Source of the DNA: ZC4RG25 sp041687075
Lineage (GTDB): Bacteria; Pseudomonadota; Alphaproteobacteria; Rhizobiales; Hyphomicrobiaceae
NCBI GenBank assembly: GCA_041687075.1
Contig: JAWLCO010000005.1
Coordinates: 8,443 to 72,442 of the forward strand
Length of the DNA: 64,000 nt
Direction of reading: 5' to 3'
The notes beneath the pieces were generated by a model. That model searched no databases and had not been told where the DNA came from. It saw nothing but the letters and a program-made list of their open reading frames with translations. Position numbers and translations under genes: made by a program. Shown here piece after piece: positions 8,340 through 16,287 of the stretch (within the stretch, counting starts at the first letter, position 1; the number at the start of each line of letters is the position of its first letter).

Positions 8340-8809
8340 CCCTGAGCCGGCTGTCATTCGCCCTTGCGATCCTGCTTGCGGCACTGGCGGCCGGCACGGA
8401 TGCCCGTGCGCAGCGTTGCTCGACGGACAGGGATTGCCAGCCGACTGGCCTGCGACAGGAGGCGCGGTGCGTTGGCGACACGCTGGTCCTCACGGAAAGG
8501 CGGTGCCTTGGCGGAACCTGCCGCTCCATGGACCGGCGTCAGAGCTGTGCCGCCCGCAGCGCCGGCCGCTGCATCGGCAATGTATTCGAGGCGACATCAG
8601 GCCGGTGCGATGCACTTCTTGGCCGCTGCCTTCAGCGCGCCGAGCGCGACGTCTGCATTGCTGCGTGCACCTGCGCCGAGAATATCCTGCTCATTTCGAC
8701 GGGCCAGTGCTCGCCCAACATCGGCTGCCATCGGGTGCGAACCGTGTGCAAGGCCGGGTGCACCTGCGAGCCGGAGCCGCGGTGCTTGGATGAACCTGCG
8801 CAAAAGTGA
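8336..8809 (+). CDS. Exported cysteine-rich repeat protein
   Basis: 157 residues with a clear signal peptide (LSFALAILLAALAAGTDARA). The mature part has 18 cysteines in roughly 130 residues. They fall into about three tandem units of 30-35 residues, beginning CVGDTLVL, CIGNVFEA and CAENILLI, each followed by a CxxxxGxC-like or similar cluster and a further cysteine. I do not recognise a named family. The layout suggests a small disulfide-rich periplasmic or secreted protein. Its ATG overlaps the stop of the metallopeptidase gene, so the pair is probably made together and may act together, for example as substrate, inhibitor or partner (inference). Confidence 0.75.
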   Translation: MTLSRLSFALAILLAALAAGTDARAQRCSTDRDCQPTGLRQEARCVGDTLVLTERRCLGGTCRSMDRRQSCAARSAGRCIGNVFEATSGRCDALLGRCLQRAERDVCIAACTCAENILLISTGQCSPNIGCHRVRTVCKAGCTCEPEPRCLDEPAQK

Positions 8810-8885
8810 GCCGCTGCCCGGCCCGAACCTGAGAAAGATCCTCGAAGGCTCAGAATTTCTGTGTCCTTCGGACGACTTCAACGCT

Positions 8886-8929
8886 GGATCCCGGATCGGC
8901 GGTCGCTTCGCTATCTTGTCCGGGATGAC
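8886..8929. repeat. Dispersed palindromic repeat, copy A
   Basis: The arms ATCCCGGA (8888-8895) and TCCGGGAT (8919-8926) pair perfectly. The 25 bases at 8888-8912 are identical, on the opposite strand, to 30276-30300. It lies in the gap before the HDAC-like gene. Confidence 0.75.
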
Positions 8930-8957
8930 GGGGGAAGGATAAGGGCCAGGGACTGGA

Positions 8958-9857
8958 GTGCTGATCTACTATCCCGATACACCGGACCTGCCGTTGCCGG
9001 CGGGCCACCGATTCCCGTCACGCAAGTACCGCCTGCTGCGGGAGCTGATCGTGCGGCAGCGCATCCTCGGTAGTTGGGACATGGCGCCATCGCCGCTTGC
9101 GGGTTTGGCTGAGCTGGAGCGCGCGCATGCGCGCGAGTACGTTCGCGCGGTGCTGGATGGCTCCCTGGCACCGGAGACTCAACGCCGCATCGGGCTACCG
9201 TGGAGCGAGATGCTGGCGCTGCGCTCCCGAATGACTGTGGGCGGATCGCTCGCGGCGGCGCGACGGGCGCTTCGCGACGGCCTTTCCGGCCAGCTCGCGG
9301 GCGGCACCCACCATGCGCACCGTGACTTCGGCTCGGGCTACTGCGTGTTCAACGATCTCGCCGTGGCGGCGCTGAGCCTGCTGGATGATGGCGCCGTCGA
9401 GCGGGTCGCGATCATCGATCTCGACGTGCATCAGGGCGATGGCAACGCTGCTCTGCTGACTGGCCATCCCGGCGCGTTCGTGTTGAGCCTGCATGGCGAG
9501 AAGAATTTCCCGTTCCGCAAGGTGCCGTCCGATCTCGATGTTGCCCTGCCGGACGGAACCGACGATCGCGCCTACCTGCGAGCTTTGGCGGGCGCCCTCG
9601 ATGCCGTCGCCGGGTTCCGGCCCGATCTGGTGCTGTACCTGTCCGGTGTCGATCCGCTCAGAAGCGATGCACTGGGCCGCCTCGATCTCACCTTCGAGGG
9701 ACTGGCTGAGCGCGACCGCCTCGTGCTCGAGTTCTGCCGGCGCCGGGGCATCCCGGTCTCGATCGCCATCGGCGGCGGCTATGCCGACCCGATCACCGAC
9801 TCTGTCGAGGCCTATGCGAACACATTCCGCGTTGCGCGCGAGGTCTTCCGCGGCTGA
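8958..9857 (+). CDS. Histone deacetylase-like amidohydrolase
   Basis: 299 residues from a GTG at 8958. This is a zinc-dependent deacetylase-fold enzyme of the bacterial HDAC/acetoin-utilization group. The active-site elements are present: GGTHHAHRDFGSGYCVFND with paired histidines, DLDVHQGDGNA with Asp and His zinc ligands, and SGVDPLRSDALGRL with the third Asp ligand. Bacterial members act on acetylated small amines such as polyamines or on lysine side chains; the substrate here is unknown. It is followed at 59 bases by rimO in the same direction. Confidence 0.9.
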   Translation: MLIYYPDTPDLPLPAGHRFPSRKYRLLRELIVRQRILGSWDMAPSPLAGLAELERAHAREYVRAVLDGSLAPETQRRIGLPWSEMLALRSRMTVGGSLAAARRALRDGLSGQLAGGTHHAHRDFGSGYCVFNDLAVAALSLLDDGAVERVAIIDLDVHQGDGNAALLTGHPGAFVLSLHGEKNFPFRKVPSDLDVALPDGTDDRAYLRALAGALDAVAGFRPDLVLYLSGVDPLRSDALGRLDLTFEGLAERDRLVLEFCRRRGIPVSIAIGGGYADPITDSVEAYANTFRVAREVFRG

Positions 9858-9916
9858 CCGACCCAGCCGTGGCGAGCCAGTTGCGCGGAGCAGCGCCCCG
9901 GCTGTACAAGCCGCCG

Positions 9917-11329
9917 ATGCCCAATTCTGCTGCCACATCGAAATCCCGCAAGTCGCGCGCGGCTGCCCCCGCGCCGGCACGTGAGCGCCGCATGACGGTG
10001 ACACCGCCGAAGGTCGGGTTCGTCTCGCTCGGCTGCCCGAAGGCGCTTGTGGATTCCGAGCGCATCATCACCAAGCTCCGCTCGGAAGGCTACGCGATCG
10101 CGCCGGACTATCAAGGCGCCGATGTCGTGGTGGTGAACACCTGCGGCTTTCTCAACTCGGCCAAGGAGGAGAGCCTGGAGGCCATCGGCGAGGCCATGGC
10201 GCTCAACGGACGTGTGATCGTCACCGGCTGCATGGGTGCCGAGAAGGGCCGCATCATGGCCGCGCATCCAGGCGTGCTCGCCGTCACCGGGCCGCATCAA
10301 TACGAGGAGGTCGTCGAGGCAGTGCACGAGGCCGTGCCGCCGTTACACGACCCATTCGTCGACCTGGTGCCACCGGAGGGGCTGCGATTGACACCCCGGC
10401 ACTACGCCTACCTGAAGATCTCCGAAGGCTGCAACAACCGCTGCTCGTTCTGCATCATCCCGAGCCTGCGCGGTGATCTCGCCAGCCGGCCCGCTGCGGC
10501 CGTGATGTACGAGGCGGAGCGGCTGGTGAACGCGGGCGTCAAGGAGCTGCTGGTCATCAGCCAGGATACGAGCGCGTACGGCATCGACATCAAGTACGCC
10601 GAGAGCAACTGGCGCGGGACGCCGGTGAAGGCGCGGTTCCTCGATCTGGCTCAGGCCCTCGGCAGCCTCGGCGCCTGGGTGCGGCTGCACTATGTCTATC
10701 CCTACCCGCACGTCGACGGTGTCATCCCGCTGATGGCGGAGCGCAAAATCCTGCCCTACCTCGACATTCCCTTCCAGCACGCCAGCCCAAAGGTGCTTCG
10801 GGCCATGCGCCGGCCGGCCGCGCAGGAGAAGACGCTGGAGCGGATCAGGCGCTGGCGCGAGATCTGCCCGGACCTCGCCATCCGCTCCACGTTCATCGTC
10901 GGCTTTCCGGGCGAGACGGAGGAGGATTTTCAGTTCCTGCTCGACTGGCTGAAGCAGGCGCGCCTCAACCGCGTCGGCTGCTTCAAGTACGAGCCGGTCG
11001 AGGGCGCCGCCGCCAACGATCTGCCCGGCGCCGTGCCGGACGACGTGAAGGAGGAGCGCTGGCATCGCTTCATGGCCGTGCAGCAGGAAGTGAGCCGCGA
11101 GTTGCTGCGCGAGAAGAAGGGCCGCACGATCGACGTGCTGATCGATGAGGTTGACGAGGAAGGCGCGATGGGCCGTTCACCCTGGGACGCGCCGGACATC
11201 GACGGCAGCGTGTTCCTCAACGGCGAGACCGGCTTGAAGCCGGGCGATGTCGTCCAGGTCAGAGTGATCGAGGCGGACGAATATGACCTGTGGGGCGAAC
11301 TGGACAAGAATTCCAGCTCCCGCGCCTAG
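9917..11329 (+). CDS. rimO: Ribosomal protein uS12 methylthiotransferase RimO
   Basis: 470 residues from the ATG at 9917; a GTG at 9869 and an ATG at 9992 are alternatives. RimO adds a methylthio group to a conserved aspartate of ribosomal protein S12. The order is an N-terminal MTTase domain beginning VGFVSLGCPKALVDSE with cluster cysteines (VNTCGFL, TGCMGAEKG), a radical-SAM domain with C-N-N-R-C-S-F-C near residues 172-179, and a C-terminal TRAM domain (DVLIDEVDEEG...). The SLGCPKALVDSE opening favours RimO over MiaB. It converges with lpxK. Confidence 0.95.
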   Translation: MPNSAATSKSRKSRAAAPAPARERRMTVTPPKVGFVSLGCPKALVDSERIITKLRSEGYAIAPDYQGADVVVVNTCGFLNSAKEESLEAIGEAMALNGRVIVTGCMGAEKGRIMAAHPGVLAVTGPHQYEEVVEAVHEAVPPLHDPFVDLVPPEGLRLTPRHYAYLKISEGCNNRCSFCIIPSLRGDLASRPAAAVMYEAERLVNAGVKELLVISQDTSAYGIDIKYAESNWRGTPVKARFLDLAQALGSLGAWVRLHYVYPYPHVDGVIPLMAERKILPYLDIPFQHASPKVLRAMRRPAAQEKTLERIRRWREICPDLAIRSTFIVGFPGETEEDFQFLLDWLKQARLNRVGCFKYEPVEGAAANDLPGAVPDDVKEERWHRFMAVQQEVSRELLREKKGRTIDVLIDEVDEEGAMGRSPWDAPDIDGSVFLNGETGLKPGDVVQVRVIEADEYDLWGELDKNSSSRA

Positions 11330-11330
11330 T

Positions 11331-12383
11331 TCACCAACGTACCTCTGATCTCCGCGGGCGGGCAAGAGTCGTGCGGAGCAATGACATCAGTTGTTCCGAA
11401 CTCGGCGCATCCAGCGCAAGGCGGATGCCGAGCGTACGGCTCTGCACTTCAAGTTCAGCGATCGGGCCTTTCCCACCAGCGAGGCGGACAAAGTCTTTCT
11501 CCGTCGTGACCGGAATTGCGTCGTGGAGCGCGGCAAGGGCGAGTATGCGCTCTGCGTCTTTCGCTCGGAACGTGTGATGGTCCGGTAGCGCGACAGTCGC
11601 CGCGAGATGGGCGCCGAGCTGCTCCAGCATCCCAAAGAACCGCTGCGGGTTTGCGATGCCGGCATAGGCGATTAGGCGCGCGCCGTTGATCCAACCATCA
11701 TCGCCCTTCGGTTCAGGGGCTGCCTTCAGAACAGGGCTGGTGAACGGATGCTGCAACCAGGTCAGATCGGGCTGACAGTTTCCTCCTGGCGGATGATTGA
11801 GAACGATGGCGTTCACGAGCCCGAGCTGGAACGCGAGGGGCGCTCGCAACGGCCCCGCAGGCAGCACCTCGCCATTACCGATGCCGCGGCGAGCGTCGAC
11901 CAGCGCCAAGGTGAGATCCTTGACGAGGGAGGGGTTCTGCAGGCCGTCGTCCATGACGATCACCGATGCCGTGCCGGCCGCTTCGATAGCACGTGCCCCG
12001 GCTGCCCGATCGCGGGATAGGAGAACCGGCGCGACCCTGGCGAGCAGTAGCGGCTCGTCGCCTACGTCCGATGCCGCGTCCGCCTGCGGATCGACCCAAT
12101 GCGGGCCTCGAATGCGCCCGCCATAGCCTCGTGTCAAAAACGCCGGCCGTTCACCGAGTTCGATCAGCCGCTCGGCGATGTGAATGGCGAGCGGTGTTTT
12201 CCCGGTGCCGCCAGCCGTCAGATTTCCGATGCAAATAACGGGAAGGGCGGAGCGGTGGGGCTTCGCCTTCCGGAACCGCCGCTCGACTGCCCAGGCATAA
12301 AGATTGCTGGCCGGCCGCAGTGCCCGGGCGATCGCGGGAGTCTGCCCGGGCCGATACCACCACGCAGGCTCGTCAAGAGGCAC
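11331..12383 (-). CDS. lpxK: Tetraacyldisaccharide 4'-kinase LpxK
   Basis: 350 residues. It phosphorylates the 4' position of the lipid A disaccharide at the inner membrane. The Walker A segment GNLTAGGTGKTP is at residues 53-64, and VMDDGLQNPSLVKD and LVDARRGIGNGEVLPAGPLR follow as in LpxK. The start overlaps the last 11 bases of the upstream DUF374-WaaA gene, so the two are translationally linked and serve the same pathway. Confidence 0.95.
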   Translation of the reverse strand: MPLDEPAWWYRPGQTPAIARALRPASNLYAWAVERRFRKAKPHRSALPVICIGNLTAGGTGKTPLAIHIAERLIELGERPAFLTRGYGGRIRGPHWVDPQADAASDVGDEPLLLARVAPVLLSRDRAAGARAIEAAGTASVIVMDDGLQNPSLVKDLTLALVDARRGIGNGEVLPAGPLRAPLAFQLGLVNAIVLNHPPGGNCQPDLTWLQHPFTSPVLKAAPEPKGDDGWINGARLIAYAGIANPQRFFGMLEQLGAHLAATVALPDHHTFRAKDAERILALAALHDAIPVTTEKDFVRLAGGKGPIAELEVQSRTLGIRLALDAPSSEQLMSLLRTTLARPRRSEVRW

Positions 12384-14400
12384 GCCTCAGGCCTTCCTTG
12401 TCGCGAAGCAGCGGCAGCAGCGCATCCACCGTCCGCTGAAGGGCGCCGGACAGGCTCGACAGTGCCACTTGCGCGCTCGTCCGCATCCGGGTGATTTCCA
12501 CCTCATTGTCGAGCAGCGACTTGACCGCGCCGGCCAGGTCTTCGGCTGTTTCCACCTGGATGGCCGCACTGCGGCGGAACAGGGCATGATAAGCGTCGCT
12601 GAAGTTGGCCCAATGCGGTCCGGTGATCACGGCAGCGCCGTGGCGTATGGCCTCGATCGGGTTTTGTCCACCGCGGGCAACAAGCGACCCGCCGATGAAC
12701 GCGACCGGTGAAAGGCTGTAGAACGTGCCGAGCTCGCCCAGCGTGTCAGCGAGGTAAATGTCGGTCGCATCGTCCGGCAGGGCACCCTGCGAGCGCTGCG
12801 TGACCGTGAGCCCCTGCCCGCGGAGCAGTTCGGCGATGGCATCACCACGCTCCGGGTGGCGCGGCACCAGCAGGGTGCAGAAGCGGTCGAAGCTCTGCGC
12901 CAGAAGCCTGTGCGCCGCCCCGATCACCTCCTCCTCGCCTTCGTGTGTACTCGCCGCCACCATGCAGAGGCGCCCGGCTAAAGCCTTCGATAGACGCTGA
13001 ACTTCGGCCGGGTCGACCGCCGGGGGCGGAGCATCGATCTTCAGGTTGCCGACGAACTGCACGTTGCGAGCGCCAAGCTCCCCGAACCTTCGGGACAGCT
13101 TCTCGTTCTGAGCAAGCACCACATCGAACCGGCTGAAAAGCGGCCGCGCCAATCCGCGGTTCCTGCGCCAGCGCGCGAACGACCGGTTCGACATCCGCCC
13201 GTTGACGAGCGCCAACGGGATTTCGCGCGCCGAGGCCTCCATGATGAGGTTCGGCCAGATCTCGGACTCGGTGAACACGGCGAGCTGCGGCCGCCAGTGG
13301 TCGAGAAAGCGGCGCACGAGGTCCGGCACGTCGAGAGGAACGTACTGATGGACATCCCCCGGGCCCAGCCTCCGCGCCGCCACCTCCGCTGACGTCAGCG
13401 TTCCTGTGGTGATGAGAAACCGAACGTCCGGCCGCTCCGCCCGCAGCGCTGGCAACAGTGGAAGAATGGCGTTCGTCTCGCCGACGCTTGCTGCGTGAAT
13501 CCAGACGAGGCAACCATCCGGACGCGCCACGCTGGGCTGACCGAGACGTTCGCCCCTGCGGATCTCGTCCTCCTTGCCGCGCCTGGCCCGCGCATTGAGG
13601 ACGAATGGAACGGCCGGACGCGCCAGGCGCGTCAGCGTCCGGTACGTCTTCAGCGAGAAGCCTGGTGGGACGGGTGGCACAGCATCGCCCGGCACAGGTG
13701 GCGTGGCGCGCGCCGGATCGGCACCCGCCAGCTCATAGGCTCGGCGAGTCACGGCATTTAGCGAATCCTGAACCCGGGCTCGTGCCCGCTCGAGGCTTTC
13801 CTCCTCATCGTCCCTGCCGACGTGGATCGGCTCGCCGGCCACGACGGCCAGTGTGCCGAAGGGCAGATTGAGCGTCACCCGGCTCCACGTATCGAAGGCC
13901 TTGTAACGTGTCGTTGCGGTGGCTGCCGGAATGATCGGCCGGCCGGACAGCCGCGCCAGCGTCACGATGCCCTGCCCCGCGATTCGCGCCGGGCCGGGAG
14001 GCACATCCGCGGTCATGGCGACGCAATCGCCGTCCTCCAGCGCCCGCAATGCCGCCCTGAGCGCCTGGGCTCCGCCCCGATCGCGCCGGCGGGTGCCTGC
14101 ACCGGCACCGCGAATCATCTCCATCCCGAACTGGTCGAGGACCTGTCCGATCAGCTCCGCATCACCATGCCGCGCAACCATGCTGCGCACCTTCAGTCCG
14201 CCACGCTCGACCCGTGGCAGCATGAGGAACTGGCCATGCCACATTGCGAGGATAAAGGGGCTATGCAACCGCACAAATGCATTCATGTCGGCGGGTTCGC
14301 TGACGATGCGTGACGTGCGGTAGACGAAATCGACGTAGCGTGCGATGGCGCGGCCGGCAAACCGGTTCAGGCGAGCCTTGTCGACAGGGAATCGAGCCAC
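12373..14400 (-). CDS. waaA: Fused DUF374 acyltransferase and Kdo transferase (WaaA)
   Basis: 675 residues with two complete domains. Residues about 1-235 form a DUF374 lysophospholipid-acyltransferase-like domain, with MWHGQF at residues 53-58, the RGAGAGTRRRDRGGAQ loop and TADVPPGPARIAGQG. From about residue 245 the protein is a 3-deoxy-D-manno-octulosonic acid transferase: the HAASVGET segment near residue 302 carries the catalytic-type glutamate, ESEIWPNL is near 378, and a GT-B C-terminal half contains SLVARGGQNPIEA. WaaA transfers Kdo to lipid IVA. The two domains are usually separate neighbouring genes in Rhizobiales. There is no internal stop or frameshift, so this is a true fusion in this sequence. 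Confidence 0.93.
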   Translation of the reverse strand: MARFPVDKARLNRFAGRAIARYVDFVYRTSRIVSEPADMNAFVRLHSPFILAMWHGQFLMLPRVERGGLKVRSMVARHGDAELIGQVLDQFGMEMIRGAGAGTRRRDRGGAQALRAALRALEDGDCVAMTADVPPGPARIAGQGIVTLARLSGRPIIPAATATTRYKAFDTWSRVTLNLPFGTLAVVAGEPIHVGRDDEEESLERARARVQDSLNAVTRRAYELAGADPARATPPVPGDAVPPVPPGFSLKTYRTLTRLARPAVPFVLNARARRGKEDEIRRGERLGQPSVARPDGCLVWIHAASVGETNAILPLLPALRAERPDVRFLITTGTLTSAEVAARRLGPGDVHQYVPLDVPDLVRRFLDHWRPQLAVFTESEIWPNLIMEASAREIPLALVNGRMSNRSFARWRRNRGLARPLFSRFDVVLAQNEKLSRRFGELGARNVQFVGNLKIDAPPPAVDPAEVQRLSKALAGRLCMVAASTHEGEEEVIGAAHRLLAQSFDRFCTLLVPRHPERGDAIAELLRGQGLTVTQRSQGALPDDATDIYLADTLGELGTFYSLSPVAFIGGSLVARGGQNPIEAIRHGAAVITGPHWANFSDAYHALFRRSAAIQVETAEDLAGAVKSLLDNEVEITRMRTSAQVALSSLSGALQRTVDALLPLLRDKEGLRRAS

Positions 14401-14561
14401 TCTCGGGCGTGCCTTCTGGCCGTTTCGGAAGATTTCGTGAGATTACCCACCCTCTTGATCGAGGTGTCTATAGCGGATATGGACCCTTTGCAAACGCGAT
14501 TCTGCGGAGCCGGCGCTGACAAGTTGCGTGCCTGCAAGCAATTCTCAACCAAAGCAGACGA

Positions 14562-15305
14562 ATGGCGAATGTAGGCCTTGGGAAGCGCACCCGGCGACGG
14601 ATAAATCAACTGGTCAAAGGAACGAGGCACGCGCTCATTGACCATAGCCCGCCCTGGGCCAAGTCCGTTTTCGGACCCGCAGCCTTGTACTTCGACATGC
14701 TCTTCTTCGATCATGGCGTGTTTCGGCTGCTTTATGTCAACCGGCACCGCCTCGGTGATCAGGCATGGCGATCTGCTCAACCCGCGCCGCATCACATCAG
14801 GACCATGGCGCGGGACGGTATTCGCACCATTGTCAATTTGCGCGGTGAACACACGAGCAGCAGTTACTGGCTGGAGGAAGAGGCCTGCCGCCGCTACGGC
14901 ATCGAGCTGGTGAACTACCAGGTCCGCTCCCGGGCCGCGCCGAGCCACGGTGAGCTGCGCGGGGCCCGCGACCTGTTCGAGCGCATTCAGTATCCGATGC
15001 TGATGCATTGCAAGTCCGGCGCAGACAGGGCCGGGCTGATGAGCGTCCTCTATCGTCACCTGCGAGAAGGCGTTCCCCTGGCGATCGCCAAAGAGGAGCT
15101 GTCGTGGCGCTTCGGCCATATCCGGCAGGCGGACACCGGCGTCCTCGACTATTTCTTCGAGCGCTATCTCAAGGACACGGCAGAGCGGCCGATGCCGTTC
15201 TTCGACTGGGTCGAGAATGTCTATGACCCGATCGAGCTGAAGCGATCGTTCCAGGCAAAGCGCTGGGCCAACCAGCTCGTGAACGTCGTGCTGCGTCGGG
15301 AGTAG
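14562..15305 (+). CDS. Protein tyrosine/dual-specificity phosphatase-like protein
   Basis: 247 residues. The cysteine-phosphatase loop reads H-C-K-S-G-A-D-R-A-G, with catalytic Cys150 and Arg156 of the CX5R motif. An upstream segment, AQPAPHHIRTMARDGIRTIVNLRGE, matches the start of DSP-type phosphatases. The N-terminal 60 residues are basic and partly hydrophobic, with no clear signal peptide. It lies on the opposite strand inside the Kdo/lipid A block, between DUF374-WaaA and DUF4170. It may dephosphorylate a protein or a lipid/sugar phosphate of envelope synthesis; that is inference from position. The ATG at 14562 has only a weak ribosome-binding site. Confidence 0.85.
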   Translation: MANVGLGKRTRRRINQLVKGTRHALIDHSPPWAKSVFGPAALYFDMLFFDHGVFRLLYVNRHRLGDQAWRSAQPAPHHIRTMARDGIRTIVNLRGEHTSSSYWLEEEACRRYGIELVNYQVRSRAAPSHGELRGARDLFERIQYPMLMHCKSGADRAGLMSVLYRHLREGVPLAIAKEELSWRFGHIRQADTGVLDYFFERYLKDTAERPMPFFDWVENVYDPIELKRSFQAKRWANQLVNVVLRRE

Positions 15306-15349
15306 ATGGCGGCATGATGCGGCGCATCCGGACCGACGGGCGTGCCAGA

Positions 15350-15628
15350 TCAGCTCGACGGATTGGAGCCCGGAATAGGTGCCGGATCAGGATCGAGCAG
15401 CCGGTGCAGGTGGACGATGAAGTAGCGCATATGCGCGTTGTCGACCGTGCGCTGTGCCGCTGCCTTCCACGCCTTGTACGCCTCGGCGTAGTTCGGGTAG
15501 ATGCCGACGATATCGAGCTCGTCGAGGTTTCGGAACTCGACCCCGTCGAGAGACACGAGTTCGCCTCCGAACACGAGGTGGAGAAGCTGCTTCCTCGGCT
15601 GGGGCTGGCTGGGGCTGGCTGCGCTCAT
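15350..15628 (-). CDS. DUF4170 protein
   Basis: 92 residues from the ATG at 15628; the open frame runs back to 15703 but the added part is not family-like. The DUF4170 core is clear: LLHLVFGGEL, FRNLDELDIVGIYPNY and AYKAWKAAAQRTVDNAHMRY. The family is small, cytoplasmic, of unknown function, and commonly located beside DUF374, waaA and lpxK in Rhizobiales, so a role in Kdo/lipid A assembly is likely. A 10-base tandem duplication (GGGGCTGGCT twice, near 15601-15620) encodes the short Ser/Gln/Pro stretch at its N-terminus. Confidence 0.85.
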   Translation of the reverse strand: MSAASPSQPQPRKQLLHLVFGGELVSLDGVEFRNLDELDIVGIYPNYAEAYKAWKAAAQRTVDNAHMRYFIVHLHRLLDPDPAPIPGSNPSS

Positions 15629-15760
15629 GGCCGGCTTCAGTCCTCGTTCTTCAGTTCTGGTACAGTCGCGGGCTGCTTTGCCAGATGCCATCCCGGCCCG
15701 CAAGGGTCACAGGCGAATGCGTCCCGCTGACCGATCTCGACGAAACGCGACAGTCGCCAT

Positions 15761-16213
15761 TCAGTGCCGGCTGAAGACCTCCGTACTGCCGTCGCGGCGG
15801 ACGAGCAGCACCTCGTAGGGCTCCTTCTCGCCGCCGGCTTCCATTCCGGGCGAACCGATCGGCATCCCGGGGACCGTCAAACCGACGGCGTCGGGCTTCA
15901 CTGCCAGCAAGCGCCTGATATCGGATGCGGGAACGTGCCCCTCGATCACGTAACCCTCGATCCTGGCTGTGTGGCAGGACTGCAAATCAGGCGACAGCCC
16001 GGCATCGGCCTTGATCCTGGCAAGCTGGCCCGCTGCCATGTCCTGGGCCTTGACCGAGAACCCGTTCTGCTCGACATGTGCAATCCAGGCCGAGCAACAC
16101 CCGCAGGTCGCCGACTTCCAGACGTCTATCGTCTGCGCGAAGGCCGTGCCGGCGAGCATGAACCAGAGCGCCGTAAGGGCGGCGAAAGCACGGGCTGCGG
16201 AACGGATCGTCAT
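15761..16213 (-). CDS. Exported DUF411 metal-binding protein
   Basis: 150 residues from the ATG at 16213 with GAGG upstream. A signal peptide (AARAFAALTALWFMLAGTAFA) precedes a DUF411 domain. Its hallmark ATCGCCSAW lies near the mature N-terminus, and a later PGMPIGSPGME segment carries the methionines typical of the family. DUF411 proteins are periplasmic and often sit with copper-resistance genes, so copper binding is likely. No other copper genes are adjacent. The MFS gene is upstream on the same strand, 74 bases away. Confidence 0.88.
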   Translation of the reverse strand: MTIRSAARAFAALTALWFMLAGTAFAQTIDVWKSATCGCCSAWIAHVEQNGFSVKAQDMAAGQLARIKADAGLSPDLQSCHTARIEGYVIEGHVPASDIRRLLAVKPDAVGLTVPGMPIGSPGMEAGGEKEPYEVLLVRRDGSTEVFSRH

Positions 16214-16287
16214 GGACTGGCCTCGCAAGTTGCAGCGCCTCCGGTTGCCATTCTGGACTCAAAGCCCGTTGCGGGCAGGTGGCGGAT

